Shown here in pieces: positions 22,677 to 35,314 of a stretch of DNA of 64,000 bases. The translations under genes were made by a program, and so were the position numbers. The DNA comes from Spirodela intermedia (lineage: Eukaryota > Streptophyta > Magnoliopsida > Alismatales > Araceae): the NCBI GenBank assembly GCA_902729315.2, contig LR746269.1, positions 1,064,501 through 1,128,500 on the forward strand, given 5' to 3'. The first letter of the stretch is position 1; each line of letters starts with the position of its first letter. The notes under the pieces were generated by a model. The model was given only the letters and a program-made list of their open reading frames with translations. It had not been told where the DNA came from and ran no database searches.

Positions 22677-25600
22677 TCACTCCAGCTCCTTGGCGAAGTC
22701 GATATTGTCGACAAACACCTGCAGGTCGTGAATCGCACGGTTTTGTTCATGGTCTCGGCCTAAGTCGTGTTCAGAGGCTTCTTCCCTAATGTTAGGACTT
22801 GCTTAGATATTGGTCAAACTGGAAGCTAATTCATTGGCTAGGTATAGAGTAGTGGGCATGTACATGATCAAGGGATTTTATTTTAATTTATATTTCTAAT
22901 ATGAGACTATTCCAGCCCGTTTTCTAATAATGGTTGACTTTGAGTGGAGTGGGGCCCATGTCTATAAGATTTTATTTTCTGTCTATCCAATGTAAGGCTA
23001 TTTACTTATTTATAGCATGTCTTCCTGAAGAGCAAGATTATAAAGGCCGAAGGGACCTACCGATTTCCACCCATCAGGGTCCAAGCAGGCGGTGATCTTG
23101 GTGTTGATGCCAGGTAATGGCCCAGGTTCGCGGGTGATCGTCCCGCCATTTGTCCTTATTGCTTCTGCGGTTTTATAAACATCATCTGTGCCTATAGCGA
23201 TCTGGGAATAAAATATTTTCAGAGAGAAAATTTAGGTTGAGCAATGACATGATCCGGACCAGAAACAGCAACATGAGATGGCGAAAACATTTAAAAAATA
23301 AAATAAAAAACCTCTGCGAAAATAGAACAAGGATAAGTCACTGGAAGGTTTTCACTAGCATTTTCATCGCAACTAAGGAGTGTAATATAGAATCACCTGT
23401 GCATAGCCGTTTCCTTTGTCATATTCTGAGACCCCATAGTTGTATGTCAACTCCAAAACGGCACTTTTATCTTCCGGACCATAACCCATCATGGCTATGG
23501 TATACTGGAAAATGTTTCACATAATTGTCAATAAAAGAAAGAAAGAAAGAAAGGAACCATGTAAGACTCATTCAGGTAAAATCTTGTAGCATAATTTGCA
23601 ACGTAGAAGACATTATGCAGGGGAATTTTCGTTGGATATGGCACATCGAGAGTTACCTTGTACTCGGGATTGTCTCTCTTCCGAAGAAGCTCCATACCAA
23701 AGGCCTGAAATCAAGCGCAAGCTCGTAATCAACAGTTGAAAGATGTTCTATCATCTTCATGGTTACTAAGAGAAAAATAGACTTACCTTTTCATAGAAAT
23801 TTATGGAACGATCAAGATCTCCGATCCGAAGCATTACTTGGCATAAAGGTTCAGGTGTAGGTCCTCTTTCTAGAAGCTCAAATTTGTAACCATCAGGGTC
23901 CTCAATAAAAGCAATCACGGAGCTGCCACCTTTGACAGGGCCAGGTTCCCTGGTGACCTTTCCTCCCTTGGCTTTTATAAGGTCCACTGTCTTGGAAACC
24001 TACTGTTTAAAAATCAAGTAAATAACTATTCCTTCTGATGAAAAAAAAACTGCAAGAAAAGTAGACACTTTTTGGTTTGCTTATGGGTGATAATTAAATT
24101 ATTCAATCAACTTCAAAATATGGATCTACTCAGTTCAAATAAGTCATGATATTGAATCAACAAACCACAGGAGCTCACTGGTGACAACCTAACGAGGCAT
24201 CCAGTACTATTTGGTTACACATTTAAGACAGTTGCACCTCCAAACTTCACTGGTTACAGTTACCATAGCAGGGGGAGGAAAGCTAATCTTTTTCAAGAAC
24301 AAGGTGAAGACTTATGAACCATTCTTTGATATAAGAAGTTCTAAATTAGTATATGACTTGGTGTAAAAATTTAATTCAGATAAAGTTCGTATTTGCAATC
24401 ACAAGCGTTGGTGCAGGCATGAGTTCATCGAACTAGAACAGAAAGGACAATAGAGAGGTAACAGAACCTTACATCCTCAACTGCAATTCCAAAGTGACCA
24501 AAGGCAGTTCCAATGTCATACTTCTCAACACCATAGTCTGCCAGTAAATAAAGTAAGAAGTTAATCATTCGAGTATATGGATTCCCAGCCTGATACAAAA
24601 AACAGGCTACCTAAAATTTGGTTTCCTGCGAGACAGGCTCAAGCCAAGTTGCCAGATAAAATGCCCAACTGAAGCCAAACTTGGAGAATTCGGAGAAAGT
24701 GTCGCATAGAAAACGAAGGTATGACTTACTGTAAGTGAGCTCAATTACAAAATGTGAGTCCTCAGGGCCATACCCCAGGAAAGCATTTGTGTATCTTTCC
24801 TCAGGTATGTCACGTTTTCGCAGCAACTTCATCCCCAAGCATTCTGTGTAGAACCTGGTAACATAAGAGAAACGAATAAACAGAATAAGTCACATCCTTT
24901 CGTTTAAAGAAGAAAAAACATCCGAGTCACAGAACCTAGCAAAAATGAAATGTTGAAGAAAACAAATGGCCCACTTGATGGTTCTATCCAAGTCCCCTAC
25001 GCGGTAGACAACATGAAGCAGCCTTCGTTTGTCCCTTTTCGCCCAATCCAACGTGCTTTCTTGATCCACAGCAGTGTTTGCCTGCGCGATAATCCCAGAT
25101 GTGTTGGTCTCTAGGCCGTTGTTCACTTCGGCCCTCGATAAGATAGGGGCTTTTGTACGAAACATATGAGCCTGGGGTATGACTGGATGAAAAAGTAACC
25201 ATGTCAACAGGGTAATGAAACAGCAGACCGATCCCATGATCGGACATACAAAATATGGAATCATAAATGGCCTTCAATCCAGAAATGCCATTTGCTCAAA
25301 AAAGAAAAAAAAGAAGAAAGGAAAACTCATTTCCCTGTCTTCATCTTGAAGATGAAGAGACGCGAATTCAGAAGAAGCACTTGCATTGGAAGACTGAGAG
25401 AACGAGCATTAAAATAAACGATAAATTCCGAGACCATATGCAACGACGAAAGTCAGCCGATGACATAGCCGCCGTGAGAATTCCGCCCTTAAAAAGAAGA
25501 AATAAAACGAAGAAAAGGCGAGGCTCACCGCTGCCTAAGTGGAACAGAGTGATCCTACGGGTCGGATTGGAGGCAGAGGCAGAGGCGGAAGGGGAGACGC

Positions 25601-25724
25601 CAAGCCGCCTGATGGAAGGGAGCGCTCTGACGGACGCAGCGGATGAGTGTGGTAGGGAGATGTGGCGCGCCGAGGCGAACTGCAGCGAGGAAGAAGCCAT
25701 CGCCATCGGCAGAACCCTCACCAT
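22677..25724 (-). CDS. GLX1: Glyoxalase I (lactoylglutathione lyase), two-domain, plastid-type
   Basis: Converts the methylglyoxal-glutathione hemithioacetal to S-lactoylglutathione. Exons 5' to 3': 25724-25529, 25182-24975, 24854-24730, 24537-24473, 23999-23787, 23704-23657, 23504-23397, 23201-23061, 22718-22677. They sum to 1146 bases (381 residues plus stop), all GT-AG. The N-terminus [14 protein letters not shown] is Ser/Ala-rich, like a chloroplast transit peptide. Domain 1 holds [56 protein letters not shown] and [11 protein letters not shown]. Domain 2 holds [30 protein letters not shown] and LDPDGWKS, and ends [12 protein letters not shown]. Metal ligands His/Glu/His/Glu of domain 1 are intact. 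It closely resembles Arabidopsis At1g67280. The start is the first Met, shared with that protein's MVR opening. Confidence 0.95.
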
Positions 25725-26292
25725 CGCGGTCTCCCCCGCTGGCTGCCCTCTCTGTAGTCTATCTTCGCGATCTTCTCGCCGGCTCTGTTACCACCTCACT
25801 TTGCCTTCTATCCTCTTGGGGCCTCCCGGCTTCGAGGGCGTTCGATTCGTAACAGAAGGGCGTAGAAGTTACGGTCACCGTCAACACATCTTATTCGCCG
25901 GCGGCCCTCCCCGTTGGGGCACGCGTCGTTGGATGAGTCAGTCCCCCCTGGACGTGTTTGGATCTTGAATTGAAGTTGCTCAGGGGAGGTGCCCGTACCT
26001 CCCGCCCAGTGGGACAAAAGACAGGAATACCCTGGCTACGAGTCTTCGCCGTTCTTCATTTCCTGAGGTGATGACGTGGAATTTGTGACCACGTGGACCA
26101 ATTATAATTTATCTTATCTGGACGCTGCAAATCTCTATTTACTCGGATTGCTTCTACAAGAAAATACGTGTAGGTATTTTCCCTCCGACGAACGACATCT
26201 TCCCTCTTCGCCGCCTTCGCCGCCTTCGCCGCCTTCGCCTCTGCCCTCCGAGGATCGCGGGTTGATCAGGGACTGTGGCAGGGGCTGGCAAG
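25725..26292. promoter_or_regulatory. Bidirectional promoter region
   Basis: 568 bases separate the start codons of two divergently transcribed genes, glyoxalase I (-) and the RNA methyltransferase (+). Both promoters and 5' UTRs must fit here unless distant elements are used. A (CGCCTTCGC)n-like run lies at about 26208-26237, in the probable 5' UTR of the methyltransferase. No clear TATA box is seen on either side. Confidence 0.55.
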
Positions 26293-29200
26293 ATGACGGA
26301 GAAAGGGGAGAAGAACAGTGAGAAGCGGAAGAAGCGAAAAGAATCGTTCATCTACGGCAACTACAGATGCTATTACAGCTACCGGGTACTTCTTCTCGGA
26401 CAACTGGATACTCTTCTTTTGTCTAATAGTAACCCCATTTTTTTTTTCTCCATTTGAAGTATGCTTCTGTGATAATCGACAGCTTTTTGATGATGCAGGG
26501 GGCGTGTGTTCTCGTTTCTTCTTTATTTTCCTATTCCTTTGTTTTCTCTCTTTCCGTCACAATTTTTCGGAATGTTTCGACGTTGAAAGGATTTCTGCTT
26601 TAGTTTCGGCAACTGAAATACCCTTCGTGAACTGATCGGTTATGGGATATGTTGGGCTTTGTAGGGCGCCCTTTACAAAAATTAACAAGATTCTTGTCTC
26701 TGATGGAAAATATCGTTGAGGTTACTGTAGTCAATAAAATGATCTGAATTAGCTATATTCTTGCTTTATTTTACAGGAAAACTCTGATAGAGAGGTTTTG
26801 GTGGTCATGCGACTGTTGAGTTACCGTCAATTTGATTTCTGAGAAGTGATGTACGTTCACATGTGACACTAGAAGGATGCTTTTTCTTTGATCGTGCATG
26901 GTAGTTTTAGGTTAGGGCATGTATGTGGCCGAAATTTCCTCTCAAGGACGAGTTTTGTAAGTTATGCCATGACATTCTGCCATGTTCACATGAAAGGATA
27001 GTCAGTTAATGAGTCCTGTAGTCCTTATTTCTGGTCTATTGAGTTAGGTGTATGCTCTGGACAGATTCTCATAGAAAGTAAGTTTTGTGAGGTCTATGGT
27101 ACATGAATGAATGTTGATGTTAATATTTTATGGTGGCTCTGGGATCCAATAATTGTTCTTATTATCGCATCTCTTTCATCATTGCGTATTCAACGTTTCT
27201 GAAAGTTGAGAACATGCAATAGACTAGAAGAAGTCACCGAAAAGGTAGATACTTCTGTCAGATATTTATCAGGCTACATGTTTATTTTTGATTTATGCTT
27301 GCTGAATTACAGATAGATCGTAAGTTGTCAGAAGATCCTCGTCTGACATTGATGAAAAAGGAATGGTTTGAAGGCAAGGATTGCTTGGATATTGGCTGCA
27401 ATCAAGGGTTAATTACTATCAATATAGGTAAATTGCCTGTGCACCATAATATACACGTTTGAATGGTTTAGGGTTGGCTATTTTTTGCGTGAATCTACTT
27501 ATTTTTTCTGATAACAAGAGAAACCATGAGGACAAGAGATCTTATGAAGTTTATTCATGGTATTTTTATGGCGGCCTTTTTTTGATTAGCTTACTGAGGA
27601 GCTATTACCTTTGAGACGTTTGACATCAGCATTGTATCAATTATTGATTCTTTGTTTCCCTATGATTTTTGCCATTTGCATTATTCATCGTGCCATAATA
27701 TACTATTTCTCCCAAGGCAATGCTAATATATTCTTTAAAACTTCATTTGACGTGCAGCAAATAAATTTTGTTGTCGTAAAATACTTGGGATAGACATCGA
27801 TCCAGGTATGTTTCTGAAATATCCTTAATTCTCGTTATGATACTGTTGTTATCTGAATTTTTCGTGTTAGCTTCTTTAAATTTTTATTTGCTAATTTACG
27901 TCTATGTTGGTTCATTTTATTTTGTTTGCAAAATTCCATTTTATTTGACTGTCATTATGTTGGTTCTATCAGACTTCTTCCATGTTTTATGGTTATGTGG
28001 TTATGTCGTGCATATTTGATTCACTGCATGCAAATTTAGATGTAAATGTATGGTTGTCAGACAAATACATGAGTATATGTGCTATCAATATAAAGGTCTA
28101 CATATATATGGTACATATGACATAATGGAACGGAATGGACGGGAGTATTCCTCTTTTTCACAATTTGATACATGGGATAGGATCCTTATAAGCCCTTTTT
28201 GCATTTATCAGAGTTTTACATATATTGGGTTCAGGGTTCATTCGCTGCTTCCTTCCTATGGCTATTTTTCTTCTGCCTAGTTCAGAAGATGATTGGCCCC
28301 TTGATATTGAACAGTAGAATTTTCTATGGTCTGGTTCCTTTGCGCTTTTATGATAGAACGAGTTTTTTGTCTTCACCTTTTTAATATCATTCCTGAGATT
28401 TTGGCTGTCGTGGATTTTCTCCTCTCTACAACGTAGTCTTCTAAACGGTTCTGTACGATTTAATCTGGACCTGTGGTGTGGTAATGTTCGCTATGACTTC
28501 AATTTCTGCCAAGTGACAGGAGGGCCCATAAGTGACTATTCTCCATCTATTTTCCATATCTCCCAGCATGTTACTCATTTCCTGAGCCCTATTCTTAGGC
28601 TTCATACTAATTCCTAGACATTGACATTTATATATCTCTTAACTTTGGCAGTGCCGCGTCTCTTCATTGGGCTGTGCAGTAGAAAGGCCCACAACTGGGG
28701 AGTTTTATCAGAGGGGAGCAAAAATACGAATCCACTTCAATTATTTATGTTTAGGTCCACAGTATTTGTTCAGCAACACGGGGTTAGTGAAACGTTTTTT
28801 CCACACTTATAGATTATAGTCACGGTTCATTGAAAGTTTTCCACAAAATTTAATAGTTGTGACCTCATATGTACTTGCTGATCATCCCTTGTAGATGTGA
28901 AAGAGTCCAACTTTGACATTAATCAGCGGTGAGTGTGGGCCCATATATTTTAGCCGCACCTTTAATTGTCTCACACATTGTGGGACTACTCTGATGCATT
29001 CTTTCACATTGAGATTGACTTTTCTTGGACCTCTCACGTGGACCACAGTGATCTGTTGCACTGTCCAAGAATATAACCAGAGTTAATTCTTGAAACATCC
29101 AACTCAAAATCCATCGGCTGTGAGTGAATGTAACTATACACGCAATGGGAAACTGTTCTAACATTGCTCATTAATTCGACTTGAAAGCTGCTGTATAGTT

Positions 29201-30460
29201 TATATCATACATAACTTTTTTTTGTTAAAATTATATTCCACTGGGGTGAATGATTTGATGCCAGTAATCTGATTAGGTTACTAAGTTGTCTTTGGCAATG
29301 TAGAAATCCAAACTGAAGTCAGTTAAATATTAATAAATAGCATGGTCTTTTTTCTGGATATTTAGCTTTATTGGTACGCTTCTTACTTGCCCAGGTCTAA
29401 TTGAAGCTGCCCGATGGAACCTTCGAAGAATAGCAAGAGCAAAAAGTCCCGGTGGCAGGTTGATGGAGACTTCCAAACCACTGATCTCGAATGGTGATCG
29501 TGCTTTGGACCATCATATCTCTCAATCTACTGGTGAAGACGAGGTCAGGTCATCACAGGAGGCTCTTCATCCCATAGAGGGGACACTACTTGAACGAGTT
29601 TCTTTCCGAGCAGAAAACATTATAGAGACAACGCAAGCATCCAGAGAGATGTACGACACTATACTGTGGTAGGTGGTATTTACTCTCTAGATTACCTCAT
29701 GTAGCATTCTCCTATTGTTATCTATGATGCCTTTTATTATTATGTTTTTTTCATAAATTTCCTAGTAATCTTAGTAGAGATGAAATAAACCCAAAAATGG
29801 CAACTTAATATGAACTGCAGTTATTATTGTAGCGGCATTCTTCTATTGTTATTTATGATTCTTCCCTTGCAGCTTGAGTGTGACAAAATGGATTCATCTC
29901 AATTGGGGTGACGAGGGATTGATTTCATTGTTTGTGAAGATTTGGAGACTTCTGCGTCCGGTATAATTCCTCCATCAGATTTTTGGCCCCAAGAAAAGCT
30001 GTAAAAAGTTGTTTATCAACAGCACTTGTTATATTGTCGGCTTTGAACTGTCAATCTTCCTGTCTCATCAGGGTGGGATTCTTTTGTTGGAGCCTCAGCC
30101 ATGGAGTTCGTACAAGAGCAATAAGCGAGTATCTGAGGTATATAGCTGGCCACCTATGCGTTCAGAGAGATGTCCAAATCTCCTCATTGTTCTTCTTCTT
30201 CCCATTTATTCTCGCCAAATTTTTCAGGTTGCAACGCTGAACTACAGCAGGATTGCGTTCACTCCAGACGTCTTCCAGGAGATACTCCTCGACAAGGTGC
30301 GGTCTTCTTCAGAGTGCATAGAATGTTTCATGGGTGAAGCGATTGATGGGTTTATTGATTTTGCTTGCAGATTGGGTTTCGATCAATGGAGGACATCTCC
30401 GGCTCTCTTGCCGGCACTGTTACTGGATTCAACAGGCCGATCTTTGTCCTCCGCAAGTAA
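26293..30460 (+). CDS. Bin3/MePCE-type RNA methyltransferase
   Basis: SAM-dependent methyltransferase of the Bin3/MePCE/BCDIN3D family. Animal members methylate the 5' phosphate of small RNAs such as 7SK; the plant substrate is inferred. Exons: 26293-26385, 27313-27427, 27758-27805, 29395-29668, 29873-29960, 30072-30137, 30228-30296, 30371-30460. They sum to 843 bases (280 residues plus stop). Motifs in order: [11 protein letters not shown] near the start; [14 protein letters not shown]-type sequence and [16 protein letters not shown] (SAM motif I); [29 protein letters not shown] (family signature); [35 protein letters not shown]; and C-terminal [10 protein letters not shown]. The best match I know is Arabidopsis At5g51130. 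A GTG 18 bases upstream is in frame, but ATG 26293 is the natural start. Intron 3 is 1.6 kb. Confidence 0.93.
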
Positions 30461-30568
30461 ATGGTATGAGTGTGGTTACCAGTAGTCAGTCCACTCAGTG
30501 CCTTCTTTCTCTTTCCACCTTTCCAGCGGGCCTGTGTGGGATGATACTGAAACAATTTTGTCCACGTA

Positions 30569-30610
<42 letters not shown>

Positions 30611-30754
30611 GGTCGAGTTTCAGCCTGGCGTGTGAGGAGAGAAGAGAATACCGCCAGGCGAGGAGAGAAGAGAAAAGGTGGCGGAAGCCGTGGGCTGGCC
30701 CTCTTTATCCCTCTAGCCTTTTTTTTTGCCCATTGAGGGAGAATTCCGCAGAAC

Positions 30755-31039
30755 ATGGTCTGTGCAGGGCTGATTGGCAGCCACGGCGGCCACCGCACGG
30801 CCGGCGGCTACGCCCTCGTGGTGCTGGCGGTGGCGGGCGTCGCGCTGGGACTGCGGATCCTCCTCTTCGGCCTCGCCCGATGGCTACAGCGGAGGCGGCA
30901 GGCGGCGGAGGGGCGGCGGTGCTTGGGCGGCGGCGTCTCAGCGGTGACCTGCGCTGCCGACGGATGCCCTCTTTGCAGGTGCAACCCGCTGCCCATTTTA
31001 CCGAGTCCCCCCCGCTTCCCTCCCTCCTGGAATAGATGA
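30755..31039 (+). CDS. Doubtful small membrane protein
   Basis: A 94-codon frame inside a short GC-rich island. After MVCAGLIGSHGG it encodes a plausible transmembrane helix (YALVVLAVAGVALGLRILLF), then an Arg-rich segment (RWLQRRRQAAEGRR) and a Cys-containing tail (DGCPLCRC). Third positions are GC-rich, unlike surrounding intergenic DNA. A GCAG/GT at about 30976-30979 could be a splice site, so this might be one exon of a longer gene or the relic of one. I recognise no family. Confidence 0.3.
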   Translation: MVCAGLIGSHGGHRTAGGYALVVLAVAGVALGLRILLFGLARWLQRRRQAAEGRRCLGGGVSAVTCAADGCPLCRCNPLPILPSPPRFPPSWNR

Positions 31040-34000
31040 ATGACAGTGGTGATATTACTCTCTCTCTCTCTCTCTCTCTAGATAAATATGTTTATATATA
31101 TCTGTATACGTACAATCCGGATCTAGTATACAGACAGACCTCCAGGAACTAAAGCCCAGAAGAAGATTGAATCGGCTGGAATGAGGCCTATGTTTTCCTC
31201 TCGGGGCCACATCTACACAGATATCCGGGAAAGTTATGAATGCTTTCACTAATCTGCGTATCATCACTAGAATAGCTGATCATAATGCTCAACCCTTTGT
31301 GACTCAAGTAATACACAATCAATAAATAGGTGCTATAAGTTTAGATGATTTTAATCCCTATAAATGATTACAAGGAACAATCAAGAGAAATAAATCATTT
31401 ATATTGGTTTGGTCCTCCTACCCTACTTTGAATTTCAGTGTTCACGCTCTCGTAATACTTTCTTTTAGACTTATGACTTTATGTTGCCAAACATTAGAGA
31501 TATGATGCTAGCTCATTGTTATTAGTTTATGGCTCTAGAAATAACCAAGTGGTCATAAGCAGCACTTATTGCTAGTGATATCCTTTTAGTATGATAAAAC
31601 AAATAATATCAATAGAGCTAAGTTGAACCTTGTGATCTTTGTTTCTAAAACTTTATAAAACATGATGTGTGACCCTAGAATTACAACTTATTTTCACATC
31701 TTCAATTCCTTAATAAATTGCTGACGGAAATGTAACTTAGATGTGTTAACTTGTTATTGAAAAGTCACAAAATTATTTGGAAAGATATATTCCCTTCAAC
31801 TTTTAGTAGTTGCTTCTTTGTAGCCTTTTCTCGTAATTACTACTACCCTTTGATATTTAAGAAAGCTTATTATGATTCATAGGATATTTAGTAGTTATGA
31901 TGGCTATAGTTTGTGTTGTTCTCATAGTAATATGTGAGCATCAAATGCACAACTTCCATTTTGTTACTACATGGTAGTGATAGTTGTTCCTTTGTGAACT
32001 TTGGATCAACAAGAATGTTATGTTGATATGATATGGTTCCAACCCCAAATTGTTACACGATTTGACATTGCAAGTGTATATACTATTATGATAGTTTTAT
32101 GCAGTGCTAAATGTGATTAGGCCATTACAATAGTCTCAACAATTTATTTTTTTTATAATGCTACATGTTTAAGACATTTTTCAATATATGTGTTATTTAA
32201 TAGCATGTGGTATCATGCATTTAGACAGTATATGATAGAAATGTCAAAACTGAGATATGTGACTTCATATACTAATTGATTGAAGTGTTTCTCTTCAAGT
32301 TGATACATATATTCCATCAAGAAAATTTCATATAGTGATATATGCAACATATTTACTTATTGACATACAAGATCTACATCAAATACATATGTTATGTAGG
32401 AAAATATTTATATATCGAGGTTTGTAACTTTATCTATTGATTTATTACAATGCAAATTCCATGTGTTGAGATGTTATACTTCATACATTACGTTATTCGA
32501 AAATGTAATTGTTGTGTTGAAATATTGGATGTTTATTGCTTTCTCTTGATTTCCTATGTAATAGCATACGAAACTCGATAACAACAGTGTGATTTTTATA
32601 AATTAAAATATGACTTTTGATGTACCATAGTTTGCAATCTAAAATGACCTATGCATTATAGTTGATTTCATATGTACCATAGTTTACAATGTTTTTAAAC
32701 ATTGTAACGATTAAAACAATGAGAAATGACTTTTATATCATTTTAGGCTTTTGTTAGCTTCAAAACATATTCGGTGCTGAACTCAAAAAGTTTTTTAAAA
32801 AAACATCTTCTAATCACTTAATGAGCAAGATGTGAAACTATATATTTACTTGTGCACACATGTAATCAGGTTGAGAAAAATAAAGAAATAAAATACACAT
32901 ACCTTAAGTAAACCCCTCTTCCCAATAACATAATATTTATTTAGTTTCTTTTTTTACCTACCTACCTCAAATGTTAAGGTATATCTCTAAATTTGTAATG
33001 GTAACATTTTATGACTATATATAGTTATCAATCAGACAACATTGAGTGGCTCATCAAACAAGATTCAAAATGTTTATAATTATATGACGATGTGTGAAGA
33101 GCTGCTTTAACTGATGTTAATGATTGCAATAAGTAATTCGTTAGGTGGTTCTAAACAATCATACTCAACTTGCTTGGGTCTATATTAAATTCATTAACAC
33201 AATTAAACTTACATAAATGAGAAAAATATAGTAATATACATCTCAAATGGGCTACCATAGGAACCAACAGCATAGTTGAATTATTCACTTTTGTAATCTA
33301 AAGATTATTATAAAAGTAAGTAGTAGATTGTATGAGTTTTTTTTAATGAGTTAAATGGTGAACTTAGAATTTAAAAAGGTTTTTCATTCTTGAATGGCAT
33401 AAAATTTAAATGTGAAATGTGGAATGAATGAAGAGAAATGTAATCTCTATACTTATAAAAACTTAGTTTCTTGTTTTTCATATCTCTAAATAGTAAAAAA
33501 TTGACCACTTGTCGGAGTTTGCAACAACTTCTTATAAGCGCATTATGGGTAGTGATCTATAGGATTTTCCTTTTTTTTTGTTTGATTTAGAATTTTTTTT
33601 CTAAAATACAGCGTGGGTCATTACCTTTAGTCAACTCATTTTCTTAAAACCCCTAGAGCAGAAAAATTACAAACATTCCATCTCTCACGTTTTCATAAAA
33701 TTTCACTAAAGAAATAGGGAGTTATATATCATCCTTTTCATGGAATATGGCATAAATATTATAATGAAACAAGATGGAAAATTTAAAATTATGTCTATTT
33801 TTTTAAGTCTCAAAGCAAGCAAAGTCAATGTGGTATGATTTCCCATGAAAGAATTTTCATTCCTCCCTCATAACCAACCAAATTAGCTAGGTCAATGTCC
33901 CTAATGAGCACAAATCTCAACTATTTTAATGGTAATTTTCTAATGAGGAAATTTTCTTTGAAATATAAAATGGCTCATCAATCATTATCACCAAATGGGG

Positions 34001-34942
34001 AAACCAAATATGGCACAAATGAGCAGCACATTCTACATTTTCCTACAAATTCGTCTAGGCCTTGAAAAATGAGACAATCATAAGATTTGAATATCTTCAT
34101 GTGATATATCATGTTTTAAAGGCAAATCATCGCTAAGCTAATATTTATCAGGCAAATAATAGATCATGGTTAGGGTTTGTTCCTACACTATCTCAAGGAA
34201 TCAAGCAAGAGTTGATGTGGTTCCTCATTACAATAGGCAAAGATGCATACTATATATGCTATGATCTCCAAAACTCTTCCAATATTATGTGGAAGATTTA
34301 AATACTTAGAATTTAAAGATTTTATCTAAGATGATGCCCAGGAATTATGAAACTATGAGGCAAACTATATTTGTAGAAACGTGTGTACGATGGAGCCAGA
34401 GATCATAATAATACATCATGGTGATGATCCATGGTCTTGATCAACATATTTTTCTAAGATTTACCTGGTGGGGCTAACTTGATTAGGAATATGTTGGGAA
34501 CTGGGTTGCGTACTTCAATGCAAATGCTATGAGGGAGAATCGGAACTGGGAGATAGAGAGAGAAAGAAGAACAAGACGTGAGGGGATTGGGCGCACACAA
34601 CATGGATAGAGGTAGAGAGAACTAGATAAGAGTGAGTGATTGAACAGGAGAGAGAGAGAGGAGAGAGAGGGAGAACAAAGAGGGGTCGGAATCTCTCAAT
34701 AGACAATCCATGGAACACGTTTCCGTGATTATATTCTCCTTGGAATGATTATTTAAGTTGAACGTCCACCAGAAACCCACCGAGGGTTACGTACCATCAG
34801 GTTTTTAAAAATGGGAATTCCGTACTCTAGTGGCTCCTCGATGCCCACCTTGGTAGCCCACTGAGGACCAAGCATCAAATATGGAAACCATTCAGCCGTT
34901 GCCCCATTCAGCCGTAAGCCAACCCAACCAGCGCAATATTTT

Positions 34943-34944
<2 letters not shown>

Positions 34945-35000
<56 letters not shown>
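34945..35000. repeat. (CT)n microsatellite
   Basis: About 54 bases of uninterrupted CT dinucleotide, downstream of the Aux/IAA gene. Confidence 0.95.
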
Positions 35001-35003
<3 letters not shown>

Positions 35004-35314
35004 TGACGGATTCAATTGAGGAGGGCTGGGCCCGTCATGAGGCCCGTCATGGGCCCACTCAAGATTAGGAGGATATTTCCATAAATAGATTACATATGGC
35101 TCCAACATAGGAGCCTCGAGCATTTACACAAACGCAGGGACACCTCGTAGTCGTAGTAGCTGGTAGTTAAGAGAACTACCTTCTTGTCTTCTAAGGGTTC
35201 TTTTTCCATTAACCTGCCCAAAAGCCGCACTACAACCAACCAGCATGCCATATCGGGCCCGGGCTCACCACATTCCCGACCGGCCCGGCCCGAAGCTGGG
35301 GAGGTGGGCCCCCT

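Larger units (their letters stand above)
30461..35314. other. Gene-poor, mostly AT-rich region
   Basis: After the methyltransferase stop there is a (CT)n tract (30571-30605) and a GC-rich 300-base island holding the doubtful frame at 30755-31039. A CT tract lies at 31061-31080. From 31250 to 34450 the DNA is AT-rich, with no frame over about 60 codons and no retroelement motif I could read; old decayed transposon sequence is likely. 34500-35110 has GA/CT tracts (34648-34675, 34945-35000). Confidence 0.5.

Noticed and set aside
25267-25968. 233-codon plus-strand frame
   Set aside because: Antisense to glyoxalase exon 1 and its promoter; no domain.
28895-29160. Possible extra exon or MITE in methyltransferase intron 3
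   Set aside because: [10 protein letters not shown]-like reading is not needed, because the flanking exons join in phase; the apparent inverted repeat is too imperfect to call.
30334-31035. 233-codon plus-strand frame
   Set aside because: Out-of-frame reading of the methyltransferase last exon that runs on through a CT repeat.
31100-34450. Possible second retrotransposon
   Set aside because: AT-rich and probably transposon-derived, but I found no LTR pair, polypurine tract or readable RT/integrase motif.
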